From an uncultured Saprospiraceae bacterium (GTDB lineage Bacteria > Bacteroidota > Bacteroidia > Chitinophagales > Saprospiraceae), in NCBI GenBank assembly GCA_905480605.1, contig CAJQRD010000035.1, forward strand, positions 39,677 to 103,676: 64,000 nt of DNA, read 5' to 3'. Shown here piece after piece: positions 57,011-64,000 of this stretch; the first letter of the stretch is position 1; each line of letters opens with the position of its first letter. A program made the translations under genes and the position numbers. The notes under the pieces are model-generated. The model worked only from the letters and a program-made list of their open reading frames with translations, did not search any database and had not been told where the DNA came from.

Positions 57011-57718
57011 ATGACATTCTTTAGTCTACCTAGTAACCCAGATTTAGAAACTATTCCAATTGAAGAAATTCATCTTAATCAGCAAAATAGAGCTTTATTA
57101 TACCAAGTATTAGACGAGTTTAAATACTATGATTCGTTGAAGAAATTTAATTTACCGATCGATAATAAAATATTATTGCATGGACATTCAGGTTGTGGTA
57201 AAACTGTAACAGCTAAGGCTATCGCTAAGGCTTTGAACAAAAAAATACTAATTCTTAACTTAGGTGGTTTTGTTTCTCACAGATTGGGCGAAACAGCAAA
57301 AAACATATCAAGTATATTTAATCAAGCATCAAGAACTAATTCTGTTTTATTTATTGATGAATTTGATTCTGTTGGAAAAGCAAGAAGTGACGATAAAAAT
57401 GATTCTGGTGAAATGAAGCGACTGGTTAACGCAGTAATCCAATTAATCGATAACCTTTCAAATGAAACTCTACTCATCTGCGCCACAAATCACATTGAAT
57501 TCATTGATAGTGCAATCTTAAGAAGATTTCAGTTAAAAGTCGAGTTTGATGTACCAAGTGAACTTGAATTGAATAAATATTACAACGAATTACTTGGCAG
57601 GTTTCCCGAAAGTTTTCGAGAAATCAAACGCTCATTTAATATTTCTTATGCTGAGGCTAAGGATTTAGTTTATCGAGAGATGAAAAAGCATATTATTGAA
57701 TCTGAAAAATTAAAATAA
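57011..57718 (+). CDS. AAA+ ATPase, short single-domain (protease-associated type)
   Basis: A 235-residue AAA+ ATPase. Walker A is GHSGCGKT with Lys64; Walker B is LFIDEFD with Asp116-Glu117; sensor 1 is ICATNH and the arginine-finger region reads AILRRFQLKVEFD. A short N-terminal segment (LETIPIEEIHLNQQNRALLY) precedes the domain. The form resembles the small AAA ATPases that are usually encoded just before a subtilisin-type S8 protease in bacteria, but no such protease follows here; only two tiny frames do. Start at ATG 57011 puts the P-loop in the normal place. It may be an orphan of a degraded gene pair. Confidence 0.82.
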   Translation: MTFFSLPSNPDLETIPIEEIHLNQQNRALLYQVLDEFKYYDSLKKFNLPIDNKILLHGHSGCGKTVTAKAIAKALNKKILILNLGGFVSHRLGETAKNISSIFNQASRTNSVLFIDEFDSVGKARSDDKNDSGEMKRLVNAVIQLIDNLSNETLLICATNHIEFIDSAILRRFQLKVEFDVPSELELNKYYNELLGRFPESFREIKRSFNISYAEAKDLVYREMKKHIIESEKLK

Positions 57719-57821
57719 TGCTTGGCAGTGCTTTTTTCTATCAGGAGGAAGGTAAATCAATTGATTCTAGGAAGGAGCAATTATGATACAATTAGTTTTA
57801 AAGCCAACTTTAGAATTTTAA
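57718..57821 (+). other. Two tiny overlapping frames after the ATPase gene
   Basis: A 22-codon frame starts at the ATG overlapping the ATPase stop (TAATG, 57718) and ends at 57786; its TGA overlaps the ATG of a 12-codon frame at 57783-57821, which runs into the converging receptor gene. The chained overlaps resemble an operon junction, but the peptides have no recognisable features and may be what is left of a downstream gene. Confidence 0.3.
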
Positions 57822-60131
57822 ATTAAATCCTGTTATAAGATTAAAACCTATATCATCAGCAAAGTACCTTTGACGATTTAAATAATCCCTATATTCAACG
57901 TTCAGGATATTTTCTGCTTTTAGGATCCACCTTAACCTTGTAGATGATATTTGTATTTCTGTAGACATTTCAAGTCCAAGTAAAAAATATGCTTCTGGTG
58001 GAGTGACAAAATCTTGATCTGATGTAATATCATTTTGTTTGAAAACATATCTACCATTTATTTCGAAACCTAGATTTTCAAATTTTGAATTGCCAATTTT
58101 AATCGCGTGTATTGATTCATAGTCTATTTTTGATGTTAAAACATTTGACGGGATATTGATCAAAGCGACTTTATTTGTTACATCTTTACCTTTTATATAA
58201 CTGTATCCAAAAGTAGATTTAATTGACTCTGAAAAATCAATATTTGCATTGATATCCAATCCAAATATTTGTGCTTGTGTTTGTTCGTATTTAAATACAG
58301 GAAAAGCACCTCTTATTGTTAGTCTTATTTCATCTTGAGGTTCTAGGAAAATATAATTGCCTATATTTTGAAAATACAACAATGACTCAAAAGAAATATG
58401 ATTACTGATACCAGCAAGTATTGTAAATGTTGACTTCAATGAACTTTCAGTTTTTAAATCCAAATTTCCTTCTTCTATTCCGCTTACCCCTTGATGTAAT
58501 CCTCCACTGTATAACTCGTTAATTCCAGGGCTTCTTTGTCCAAAACCGACGTTGAGTGCATAAGATAAATTTTCATTTGCTTTATATCTCCAGCCAGCTG
58601 AACCGCTTAGGTTGTTATAAATATTTTGGAATCTGATTATCTGTTGATTGACATCTTTAGAAATTGTGACAACATTCTGAATGAAGTTGCTATATCGAAA
58701 GCCAAATTCAATTAGACTCATATTAATTGAATTTTGAAATGTAACAAAAGCACCTGATTCATAAGATATATAATCTGGAATTAGCGGTAATATTCCTGTT
58801 TCTGGATCGTTTGTATTATCTATAATATTGACTTGAATACCTGAATTGATTTTCCATCCATTATTGCTATGAGTATGATATTTACCTTCTAAGAATAAAG
58901 CATATTGTTTTAAGCTCAATGCTGGGGTATCAGTTCTGCCACCTCTTCTTATGTCAAATTCTTTTCTTATATTTAATTGAGAGGCGAGTGTAAAATTTAA
59001 CCAATTGGTATCAGTTAGAAAGTATGAACTTTTTAACTTTAATAGATGGTGATTAATCTTTTGCTTTGGGGCATCAATAGCATAGGAAAAGTTATCTTCA
59101 GTAAAGAAAGGCTTTTCCTTTTGAAAAGCTTGCTCTAGATCTGTTAGGTTACTGATATGTGACCCTCTTAGAACACCTAACTGTGTATTGAATGTGCTTG
59201 CGTAAAAATTTGTTTTTAATTTCTCTGAATGTTTTTTTTCAAGGGTTAAAGCTAAGTTAGCCTCTTCAGTTCCTGTATTATTCAGAAAGTAGGAAGGTGT
59301 TTTTTTATCACCTCCCTTTTTTATTGTTCCATTTAATCTCCAACCTATTTTTTTTGTCTTTTTACCTATTTGAATGTTTGTGGCATGTGTCAACCCATTG
59401 CTTTCAAAAAAGTAACTTGCCTTACCATTCAGATGCGGTTCTGTACCAATATTTTGTGGCTGCACCAAGATGACACTACCTAGATTTGAACCCATATATT
59501 CTAAACTAGATGTACCTTTTATCACATTTATTTGATTGGCAACCAAAGGATCAATTTCAGGACTGTGGTCATTTCCCCATTGCTGACCTGCTTGGGCAAC
59601 GCCATTATTTAATATAGTTATGCGGTTACCGTAAAGCCCATGTACGACAGGTTTAGAAATGCCACTTCCGTTCTTTAAGGTACTGACACCTGATATGGAT
59701 TCTAGGATATTGGAAATATTTTTATAACCGCTATCTGAAATGTCCTGAGAAGTTAATGTCTCAAACTTTTCTGTTGATAGGGGAATATTACTTCCTGTAA
59801 TAACAATATCATCGATAATATGATCTGTATGATCTAAAGTAAAGTAAAGTGTTGTGTCTGTTTCTATATCAGCAAAGACTAATTGAGTTTCACACCCAAT
59901 GTGACTTATTGTAAAATGAAAATGACCAGAGTATAAATCGGAAATTATGAAGAAACCAAAACTGTCTGTTACACTTCCAGTTTTGGTTTCATTACATATA
60001 ATATTTACATATTCTAAGGGCTCACCTGTAGATTGATCTTTGATGTATCCTTTTACATTCAAAGTTTCTGTTTGCCCATATCCATTAAGAACGAATAGGG
60101 ATAGAAAAAAGATTAAAAGTTTATTGTACAT
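57810..60131 (-). CDS. TonB-dependent receptor, metal-uptake (ZnuD-like) type
   Basis: Outer-membrane receptor of 773 residues, signal ending NGYGQ. A carboxypeptidase-regulatory-like domain (VKGYIKDQSTGEPLEYVNII) comes first. The plug has the FETLTSQDISDSGYKNISNI box and the motif GLYGNRITILNNGVAQAGQQ followed by WGNDHSPEIDP, which resembles ZnuD-like zinc/haem receptors. The barrel ends in FNLITGFNLKF. Loop histidines (HTHSNNGW, HTDH) fit metal capture. It overlaps the upstream lipoprotein gene by 11 nt, so they form one operon, likely responsive to metal supply because of the palindrome ahead of it. Confidence 0.9.
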   Translation of the reverse strand: MYNKLLIFFLSLFVLNGYGQTETLNVKGYIKDQSTGEPLEYVNIICNETKTGSVTDSFGFFIISDLYSGHFHFTISHIGCETQLVFADIETDTTLYFTLDHTDHIIDDIVITGSNIPLSTEKFETLTSQDISDSGYKNISNILESISGVSTLKNGSGISKPVVHGLYGNRITILNNGVAQAGQQWGNDHSPEIDPLVANQINVIKGTSSLEYMGSNLGSVILVQPQNIGTEPHLNGKASYFFESNGLTHATNIQIGKKTKKIGWRLNGTIKKGGDKKTPSYFLNNTGTEEANLALTLEKKHSEKLKTNFYASTFNTQLGVLRGSHISNLTDLEQAFQKEKPFFTEDNFSYAIDAPKQKINHHLLKLKSSYFLTDTNWLNFTLASQLNIRKEFDIRRGGRTDTPALSLKQYALFLEGKYHTHSNNGWKINSGIQVNIIDNTNDPETGILPLIPDYISYESGAFVTFQNSINMSLIEFGFRYSNFIQNVVTISKDVNQQIIRFQNIYNNLSGSAGWRYKANENLSYALNVGFGQRSPGINELYSGGLHQGVSGIEEGNLDLKTESSLKSTFTILAGISNHISFESLLYFQNIGNYIFLEPQDEIRLTIRGAFPVFKYEQTQAQIFGLDINANIDFSESIKSTFGYSYIKGKDVTNKVALINIPSNVLTSKIDYESIHAIKIGNSKFENLGFEINGRYVFKQNDITSDQDFVTPPEAYFLLGLEMSTEIQISSTRLRWILKAENILNVEYRDYLNRQRYFADDIGFNLITGFNLKF

Positions 60132-60672
60132 CTAGTTCAAAAGAAACTTCTATGTCAGTTTCACCTCCTGCATTTGTAATATCACCTTCTGATACACCTT
60201 CAGCATCTTTAATTGGTTCGTGTCTTAGAATAATAGTTAATTGCCCATTTCCTGATGCCCCAGTCATAAATCCAGTTTCCACTCCCAAAGGATTGCCAGA
60301 AGCATCTTGGTCTTGATACGAAATAACTGTAGTGTTTAGAGTAGAACTAAAAAAGAATTGGTGCTCAAGATCTTCTTCCTTTACTTCTAAAGTTACATCT
60401 TCAACTGGATCTAAGGTTTCATTAAGAACTTGTATTCTCCCTGTGAAAACGGTGTTAGCTGGAATTATTTCTGAGCTTACTGTTGGTGCTATACCTCCAT
60501 CACCATCTGGATCTATAAATTTGAATTGGAATGTTTCTCCTGTTGATGAAGTTAAAGTATAATTTAAAGTAGTAATTACTTCCTGAGGAATTGTGGTGAC
60601 TGGATCATCCTTGCTACAAGAACTAAAAAGTACGACAGCAAATAATAGAATAATTGATACTATTTTTTTCAT
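60121..60672 (-). CDS. Receptor-associated lipoprotein (183 residues)
   Basis: First gene of the receptor operon. The signal peptide ends VLFSSC (Cys19). The mature part is beta-rich, with FQFKFIDPDGDGGIAPTVSS, GRIQVLNETLDPVEDVTLEV and LRHEPIKDAEGVSEGDITNA; acidic loops dominate. I do not recognise a catalytic motif. The pairing with a ZnuD-like receptor on 11-nt overlap is seen in other Bacteroidota, where the lipoprotein is usually of unknown function; a role in binding metal or its carrier at the surface is inferred. Confidence 0.78.
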   Translation of the reverse strand: MKKIVSIILLFAVVLFSSCSKDDPVTTIPQEVITTLNYTLTSSTGETFQFKFIDPDGDGGIAPTVSSEIIPANTVFTGRIQVLNETLDPVEDVTLEVKEEDLEHQFFFSSTLNTTVISYQDQDASGNPLGVETGFMTGASGNGQLTIILRHEPIKDAEGVSEGDITNAGGETDIEVSFELDVQ

Positions 60673-60689
60673 TTGTTATATTTTTATTA

Positions 60690-60721
60690 CAAATGTAAAA
60701 AACTTTACGCAACAATGTTGC
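60690..60721 (-). promoter_or_regulatory. Promoter and palindromic operator candidate for the metal-receptor operon
   Basis: On the minus strand TACATTTG (60690-60697) matches TAnnTTTG. Just upstream, at 60709-60721, is the dyad GCAACATTGTTGC, perfect around a single central base, overlapping the expected -33 region. A repressor there could block the promoter. A Zur-like metal regulator is the natural guess, given the receptor type; the regulator is not in the window. Confidence 0.5.
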
Positions 60722-60769
60722 ATTTAGGAATTATAAATTTTACTAAAGTGAATATGAAATATTATTTTC

Positions 60770-61501
60770 TTAAATATTTAGTAAGTCATTCATGGAAAAT
60801 ATTCCTTTCTTACCTACCACAAATTCTGCTGCCATCAATGATCCTTTTGCGAAGCCTTCCCTTGTGTAAGCTTCATGCCGTATAGATATTTCATCTATAG
60901 AAGAGGTGTATCTTACTTCGTGTATACCCTTTACATCGTTTTCCCTTATAGATGATATTTCGATTTTGTCATTTATATCTTTTTCATCTTGATGCCAACC
61001 GTCTTTTCTTTTTATATTTTCGATTATCTGCTCAGCCAATGTGACACCTGTACCACTAGGGGCATCTTTTTTCTCAATGTGATGTGACTCTGTCATAGAA
61101 ATGTCATATTCTGAAAGATTGTCCATTAATTTTGCCAAGTACTTATTAACAGCAAACATGACATTAACACCCACACTAAAATTACTTGAATATAAAAATG
61201 GTGTCTCATTTTCTAAAAACAATTTTGATATTCTGTCATAGTCCGAAAGCCAAGCTGTGCTTCCACATACTGTAGGCACCTTATTTTGCGCCAATATCTC
61301 CAGATTTTTAGCTGCGGATTGTGGTGATGTAAATTCAATAGCAACATCTAACGCATTTAAATTTTTAGCATTCAATTCCAAAACATTTGAGGTACTGATA
61401 CGCAATATAACTTCGTGTCCGTTTTTTATGGCGATTTTTTCTATCGTTTTGCCCATTTTACCATAACCTATCAATCCGATTTTGAGTTTTTTACCTGACA
61501 T
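60770..61501 (-). CDS. dapB: 4-hydroxy-tetrahydrodipicolinate reductase
   Basis: Reduces the dapA product in lysine and diaminopimelate synthesis, cytoplasmic. I start it at the ATG at 61501 ([20 protein letters not shown]) and not the long extension to 61744, which runs antisense through hemE. The product has about 243 residues, normal for the short form. The nucleotide motif is [10 protein letters not shown], the central part has [14 protein letters not shown], and the substrate site reads [15 protein letters not shown] (the E(L)HHxxKxDxPSGTA-type motif). The C-terminus is [20 protein letters not shown]. It is divergent from hemE with 32 nt between starts. Confidence 0.95.
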   Translation of the reverse strand: MSGKKLKIGLIGYGKMGKTIEKIAIKNGHEVILRISTSNVLELNAKNLNALDVAIEFTSPQSAAKNLEILAQNKVPTVCGSTAWLSDYDRISKLFLENETPFLYSSNFSVGVNVMFAVNKYLAKLMDNLSEYDISMTESHHIEKKDAPSGTGVTLAEQIIENIKRKDGWHQDEKDINDKIEISSIRENDVKGIHEVRYTSSIDEISIRHEAYTREGFAKGSLMAAEFVVGKKGIFSMNDLLNI

Positions 61502-61506
61502 TACTT

Positions 61507-61514
61507 TACATTTG
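61507..61514 (+). promoter_or_regulatory. TAnnTTTG promoter box candidate for hemE
   Basis: TACATTTG fits the consensus and stands about 20 nt before the hemE GTG. TTTG at 61481-61484 is 22 nt further up, slightly long. The divergent dapB start is 6 nt away, so the two promoters must overlap. Confidence 0.45.
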
Positions 61515-61533
61515 TGCCATAAAATTAGCATTT

Positions 61534-62559
61534 GTGATACAGAATGATTTACTATTAAGGACAATAAATAAAGAAACTGTTGAAAGACCTCCAATTTGGT
61601 TAATGAGACAGGCTGGTAGAATTCTTCCAGAGTACAGAGCAGTGCGAGCTTCTTTGTCTGGTTTTGTGGAATTGGTGAGAACACCAGATTTGGCTGCTGA
61701 AGTAACAATTCAACCTGTGGATATCTTGGGCGTTGATGCGGCAATCATTTTTAGTGACATCTTGGTAATACCAGAATGTATGGGTTTGCCTTATGAGTTG
61801 ATAGAGAAGAAAGGTCCTTTCTTTCCAAAGACAATCGAGTCAGGTGCTGACATTGATAAATTGGCTAGTGGGACTTCTGCTGCAGAAGGACTGGGTTATG
61901 TTTTTGATGCTATCGAAATCACAAAGAAAAGGTTAAATGGGAGAGTACCATTGATTGGATTTAGTGGTGCTCCTTGGACATTACTGTCATACATGATTGA
62001 AGGTCAAGGATCTAAGACTTTTTCAAAAGCCAAAGGATTTTTATATAAAGAACCAAAACAAGCGCATAAACTATTAACAAAGTTGACAGAAACAATCATT
62101 GCTTATCTGAAATTGAAAATCAAAGCAGGCGTTGATGTTGTTCAAGTTTTTGACTCTTGGGCTGGTTTGTTGGATCGTCAATTGTATAGAGAATTTTGTA
62201 TTCCTTATTTACAACAGATTGTAGATTCAATTGACGAGGTTCCTGTAATAGTTTTTTCAAAAGGAGCTTATTTTGCAATTGAAGATATCATCAAATTGGG
62301 GTCGGATGTTGTTGGTTTGGATTGGACTATGTCTGCAGATTCTTTTAGATCGCAATATGGTGATGAAGTAGTTGTTCAAGGCAATCTTGATCCTTGCACA
62401 TTGTATGGAGATCAACAAACATTGGATAATAGAATTCATAGTATGATCAATAATTTTGGCAAGCATCATGTTTGTAATCTTGGTCATGGTGTTTATCCTG
62501 ATACTCCATTGGATAATGTCAAGCACTTTATAAATACAGTTAAGGCTTATAGGTATTAA
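61534..62559 (+). CDS. hemE: Uroporphyrinogen decarboxylase
   Basis: Decarboxylates uroporphyrinogen III to coproporphyrinogen III in haem synthesis, cytoplasmic, 341 residues. The start is GTG at 61534. Marks: [20 protein letters not shown] near residue 19 (signature with the substrate-binding Arg), [33 protein letters not shown] (second signature), [13 protein letters not shown] and [10 protein letters not shown] near the end. It is divergent from dapB, and no further haem genes are in the window. Confidence 0.97.
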   Translation: MIQNDLLLRTINKETVERPPIWLMRQAGRILPEYRAVRASLSGFVELVRTPDLAAEVTIQPVDILGVDAAIIFSDILVIPECMGLPYELIEKKGPFFPKTIESGADIDKLASGTSAAEGLGYVFDAIEITKKRLNGRVPLIGFSGAPWTLLSYMIEGQGSKTFSKAKGFLYKEPKQAHKLLTKLTETIIAYLKLKIKAGVDVVQVFDSWAGLLDRQLYREFCIPYLQQIVDSIDEVPVIVFSKGAYFAIEDIIKLGSDVVGLDWTMSADSFRSQYGDEVVVQGNLDPCTLYGDQQTLDNRIHSMINNFGKHHVCNLGHGVYPDTPLDNVKHFINTVKAYRY

Positions 62560-62648
62560 ATTCAAAAAAATAAATAAAAATTAAGGACTTAAAAATCAAA
62601 TTACTATACATATAGATTAAATCTATGTATATTAAGTATGCTGCGTAA

Positions 62649-62679
62649 TTTGTGATTTTGGGCTTTCCTTATAACTTTA
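62649..62679 (+). promoter_or_regulatory. Bacteroidota-type promoter candidate for accD
   Basis: TTTG at 62649-62652, exactly 19 nt, then TAACTTTA at 62672-62679 (one mismatch from TAnnTTTG). The predicted start lies near 62686, about 50 nt before the ATG. Confidence 0.55.
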
Positions 62680-62735
62680 CATGCTGCAAATTCCCAATGA
62701 GGCATATCCAGCAGAAATAACCAAAATTTGATCTG

Positions 62736-63596
62736 ATGGGATGGTTTAAAAGATTCAAAGATGGCATACATACTGCCACGAAAAATAAAAAAGAAGCTCC
62801 TGATGGGCTTTGGTACAAGTGTAAAAGCTGTAATTCAACGATAACCGTAAAAGAACTTCGTGAAAACTTTTACATATGTCCTAAGTGTGATTATCATACG
62901 CGCATAGGCTCATATGATTATTTCGAGATGTTTTATGACGGGAAATATGAAATTCTATTCGATGAATTGATTTCAAAAGATTTCCTAAATTTCACTGATC
63001 TAAAACCTTATACTGAGAGATTAGAGACAGCAAAGAAAAAGACCAACCTTAATGAGTCAATAACAGTTGCTGTTGGTAAAATAAACAAAAGACCTCTGGT
63101 TACTGCTGCTATGGATTTTTCTTTTATTGGAGGCTCTATGGGATCAGTAGTTGGTGAAAAAATCGCTCGTTCTGTTGATTATTGTCTAGAACACCGTCTC
63201 CCGTTTATGATAATCTCTAAATCAGGAGGTGCAAGGATGATGGAATCTGCATTTTCATTGATGCAATTGGCCAAAACTTCAGTAAAATTATCACAACTTG
63301 CAAAAGCAGGTCTGCCATACTTTTCTTTCTTGACTGATCCTACAACTGGTGGTGTAACCGCATCATTTGCAATGCTTGGGGATATCAATTTCTCTGAACC
63401 AGGAGCATTAATCGGCTTTGCTGGTCCACGAGTAATAAAAGAAACTATCAAACGAGATCTTCCAGAAGGTTTTCAAAGTTCTGAGTTTTTATTAGAACAT
63501 GGCTTCTTAGACTTTATAGTCAACAGGAAAGACCTTACTGAAAGATTATCAGATATGTTATTGTTGTTTGAACAAAAGGAAGAGGAGGCAGTTTAA
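62736..63596 (+). CDS. accD: Acetyl-CoA carboxylase carboxyltransferase subunit beta
   Basis: Subunit of the carboxyltransferase half-reaction making malonyl-CoA for fatty acids, cytoplasmic, 286 residues. A zinc ribbon lies at the N-terminus: Cys29 and Cys32 (CKSCN), Cys48 and Cys51 (CPKCDYH). The crotonase-like core has AMDFSFIGGSMGSVVGEKIA, ISKSGGARMMESAFSLMQLA and DPTTGGVTASFAMLGDINFS with AGPRVIKETI. No alpha subunit is adjacent, as usual in this phylum. A hairpin follows the stop. Confidence 0.96.
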   Translation: MGWFKRFKDGIHTATKNKKEAPDGLWYKCKSCNSTITVKELRENFYICPKCDYHTRIGSYDYFEMFYDGKYEILFDELISKDFLNFTDLKPYTERLETAKKKTNLNESITVAVGKINKRPLVTAAMDFSFIGGSMGSVVGEKIARSVDYCLEHRLPFMIISKSGGARMMESAFSLMQLAKTSVKLSQLAKAGLPYFSFLTDPTTGGVTASFAMLGDINFSEPGALIGFAGPRVIKETIKRDLPEGFQSSEFLLEHGFLDFIVNRKDLTERLSDMLLLFEQKEEEAV

Positions 63597-63628
63597 TCCT
63601 ACATTAAGAATTCAATATCCCAAATAAC

Positions 63629-63660
63629 TTATAAATGATATCTTTCATTATCATTTATAA
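63629..63660 (+). terminator. Hairpin terminator candidate after accD
   Basis: A perfect 12-bp inverted repeat (TTATAAATGATA with its complement), loop of eight bases, followed after AGAGA by six T. It is AT-rich, so weak. Confidence 0.5.
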
Positions 63661-63875
63661 AGAGATTTTTTACAAAAGATTGGATTTAATTCGATTGTAA
63701 ATCTGAATTGATTTTTATTAAAAATCAAGAAGTTTAAGTACTTAACTTTTTATACTGCAGCATTAATACCTGAATCTTTTTTAAATCCAGAGCCCACAAT
63801 TATTTACATATTTGTCTACTGAATTATCTTAAATCAGCAAGACAATTAGCTGACTTAAGCGTTTGTAAACGTTTG

Positions 63876-63915
63876 TTTAGGACATGGCATGTCTTAAGAC
63901 ATGCCATGTCCTAAA
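63876..63915. repeat. Perfect 40-bp palindrome
   Basis: Bases 63876-63895 and 63896-63915 are exact reverse complements (20 bp each, centre TTAA). It can form an 18-bp hairpin with a 4-nt loop. No T run follows directly on either strand. It lies 14 nt after the stop of the minus-strand gene and about 280 nt after accD. Confidence 0.9.
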
Positions 63916-63929
63916 TTTCAAGATAATAA

Positions 63930-64000
63930 TTAGTCTTTTACAAATACCTTGAACTTTTTGTCAAACGGATCACAATGATCTAGCATGTCATCTATCAATG
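63930..64000 (-). CDS. C-terminal end of a gene of unknown function
   Basis: Only the last 22 codons are inside the window, reading LIDDMLDHCDPFDKKFKVFV then KD and a TAA at 63930. The rest lies beyond base 64000. The sequence is charged and protein-like, with the frame open to the window edge and a large palindrome after the stop. It is too short to assign a family. Confidence 0.55.
   Translation of the reverse strand, partial: LIDDMLDHCDPFDKKFKVFVKD

Noticed and set aside
61502..61744. Upstream extension of dapB to 61744.
   Set aside because: It runs antisense through the start of hemE and adds no DapB-like sequence; the Rossmann motif begins right after 61501.
1..64000. CRISPR array, prophage, insertion sequence, rRNA or tRNA.
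   Set aside because: No regular direct repeats, transposase, integrase, phage structural genes or RNA-gene sequences were recognised by eye. A covariance-model search could still find a small RNA.

Overview
The window is one AT-rich stretch (about a third G+C by eye) of a Bacteroidota chromosome, probably a marine Saprospiria- or Cytophagia-type organism. The genus cannot be fixed from sequence alone. Support for the phylum: a SusC/SusD pair, DUF4249, a 288-residue primary sigma factor, several promoter candidates of the Bacteroidota type (TTTG, about 19 nt, TAnnTTTG), a type-B C-terminal sorting domain and a PorT homologue (both belong to the type IX secretion system), and many lipoproteins with a short SC lipobox. 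I saw no rRNA, tRNA, CRISPR array, insertion sequence or prophage.

Region 1 (1-19560, all + strand) is a surface-nutrient locus. It holds the end of a SusC porin, its SusD lipoprotein, a terminator, three tandem paralogous lipoproteins of about 1,040-1,120 residues (FG-GAP/VCBS repeats around an ASPIC/UnbV domain) with a 180-residue lipoprotein between the first two, a second TonB-dependent receptor with its DUF4249 partner, and an exported GH65 enzyme carrying the two Glu residues expected of a hydrolase. Region 2 (19569-22670) interrupts this with minus-strand envelope and membrane proteins, a 38-residue membrane peptide and two adjacent decayed genes. Region 3 (22850-29206) resumes the theme: a cytoplasmic GH13 alpha-glucosidase of oligo-1,6-glucosidase type, a PAP2/vanadium-haloperoxidase-fold lipoprotein, a sodium:solute symporter, a di-iron hydroxylase (sterol desaturase family) and the pseudouridine synthase TruC. 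Together regions 1 and 3 look like binding, import and hydrolysis of an alpha-glucoside. No regulator is seen in them.

Region 4 (29.2-50.4 kb) is mostly housekeeping: a methyltransferase, glpX, DoxX and START-like proteins, rpoD, an Lrp regulator, an S41 protease, a threonylcarbamoyl-AMP synthase, a large PKD-domain type IX cargo, rplS, an SDR enzyme, a GWxTD protein, an omega-amidase-like nitrilase, a haem-binding protein, another TonB receptor, a TerB-like protein and ychF. A gap at 33.5-34.2 kb holds a decayed minus-strand gene.

Region 5 (50.7-64 kb) has an ACP phosphodiesterase, porT, gyrA, a TPR protein, a decayed segment leading to an orphan AAA+ ATPase, a metal-type TonB receptor with its lipoprotein behind a palindromic operator candidate, dapB divergent from hemE, accD, and a perfect 40-bp palindrome before a truncated minus-strand gene. 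The least ordinary items are the triple FG-GAP lipoprotein array, the orphan AAA+ ATPase in decayed surroundings, the receptor operon with its operator, and the 40-bp palindrome. No single finding is an obvious complete new system.
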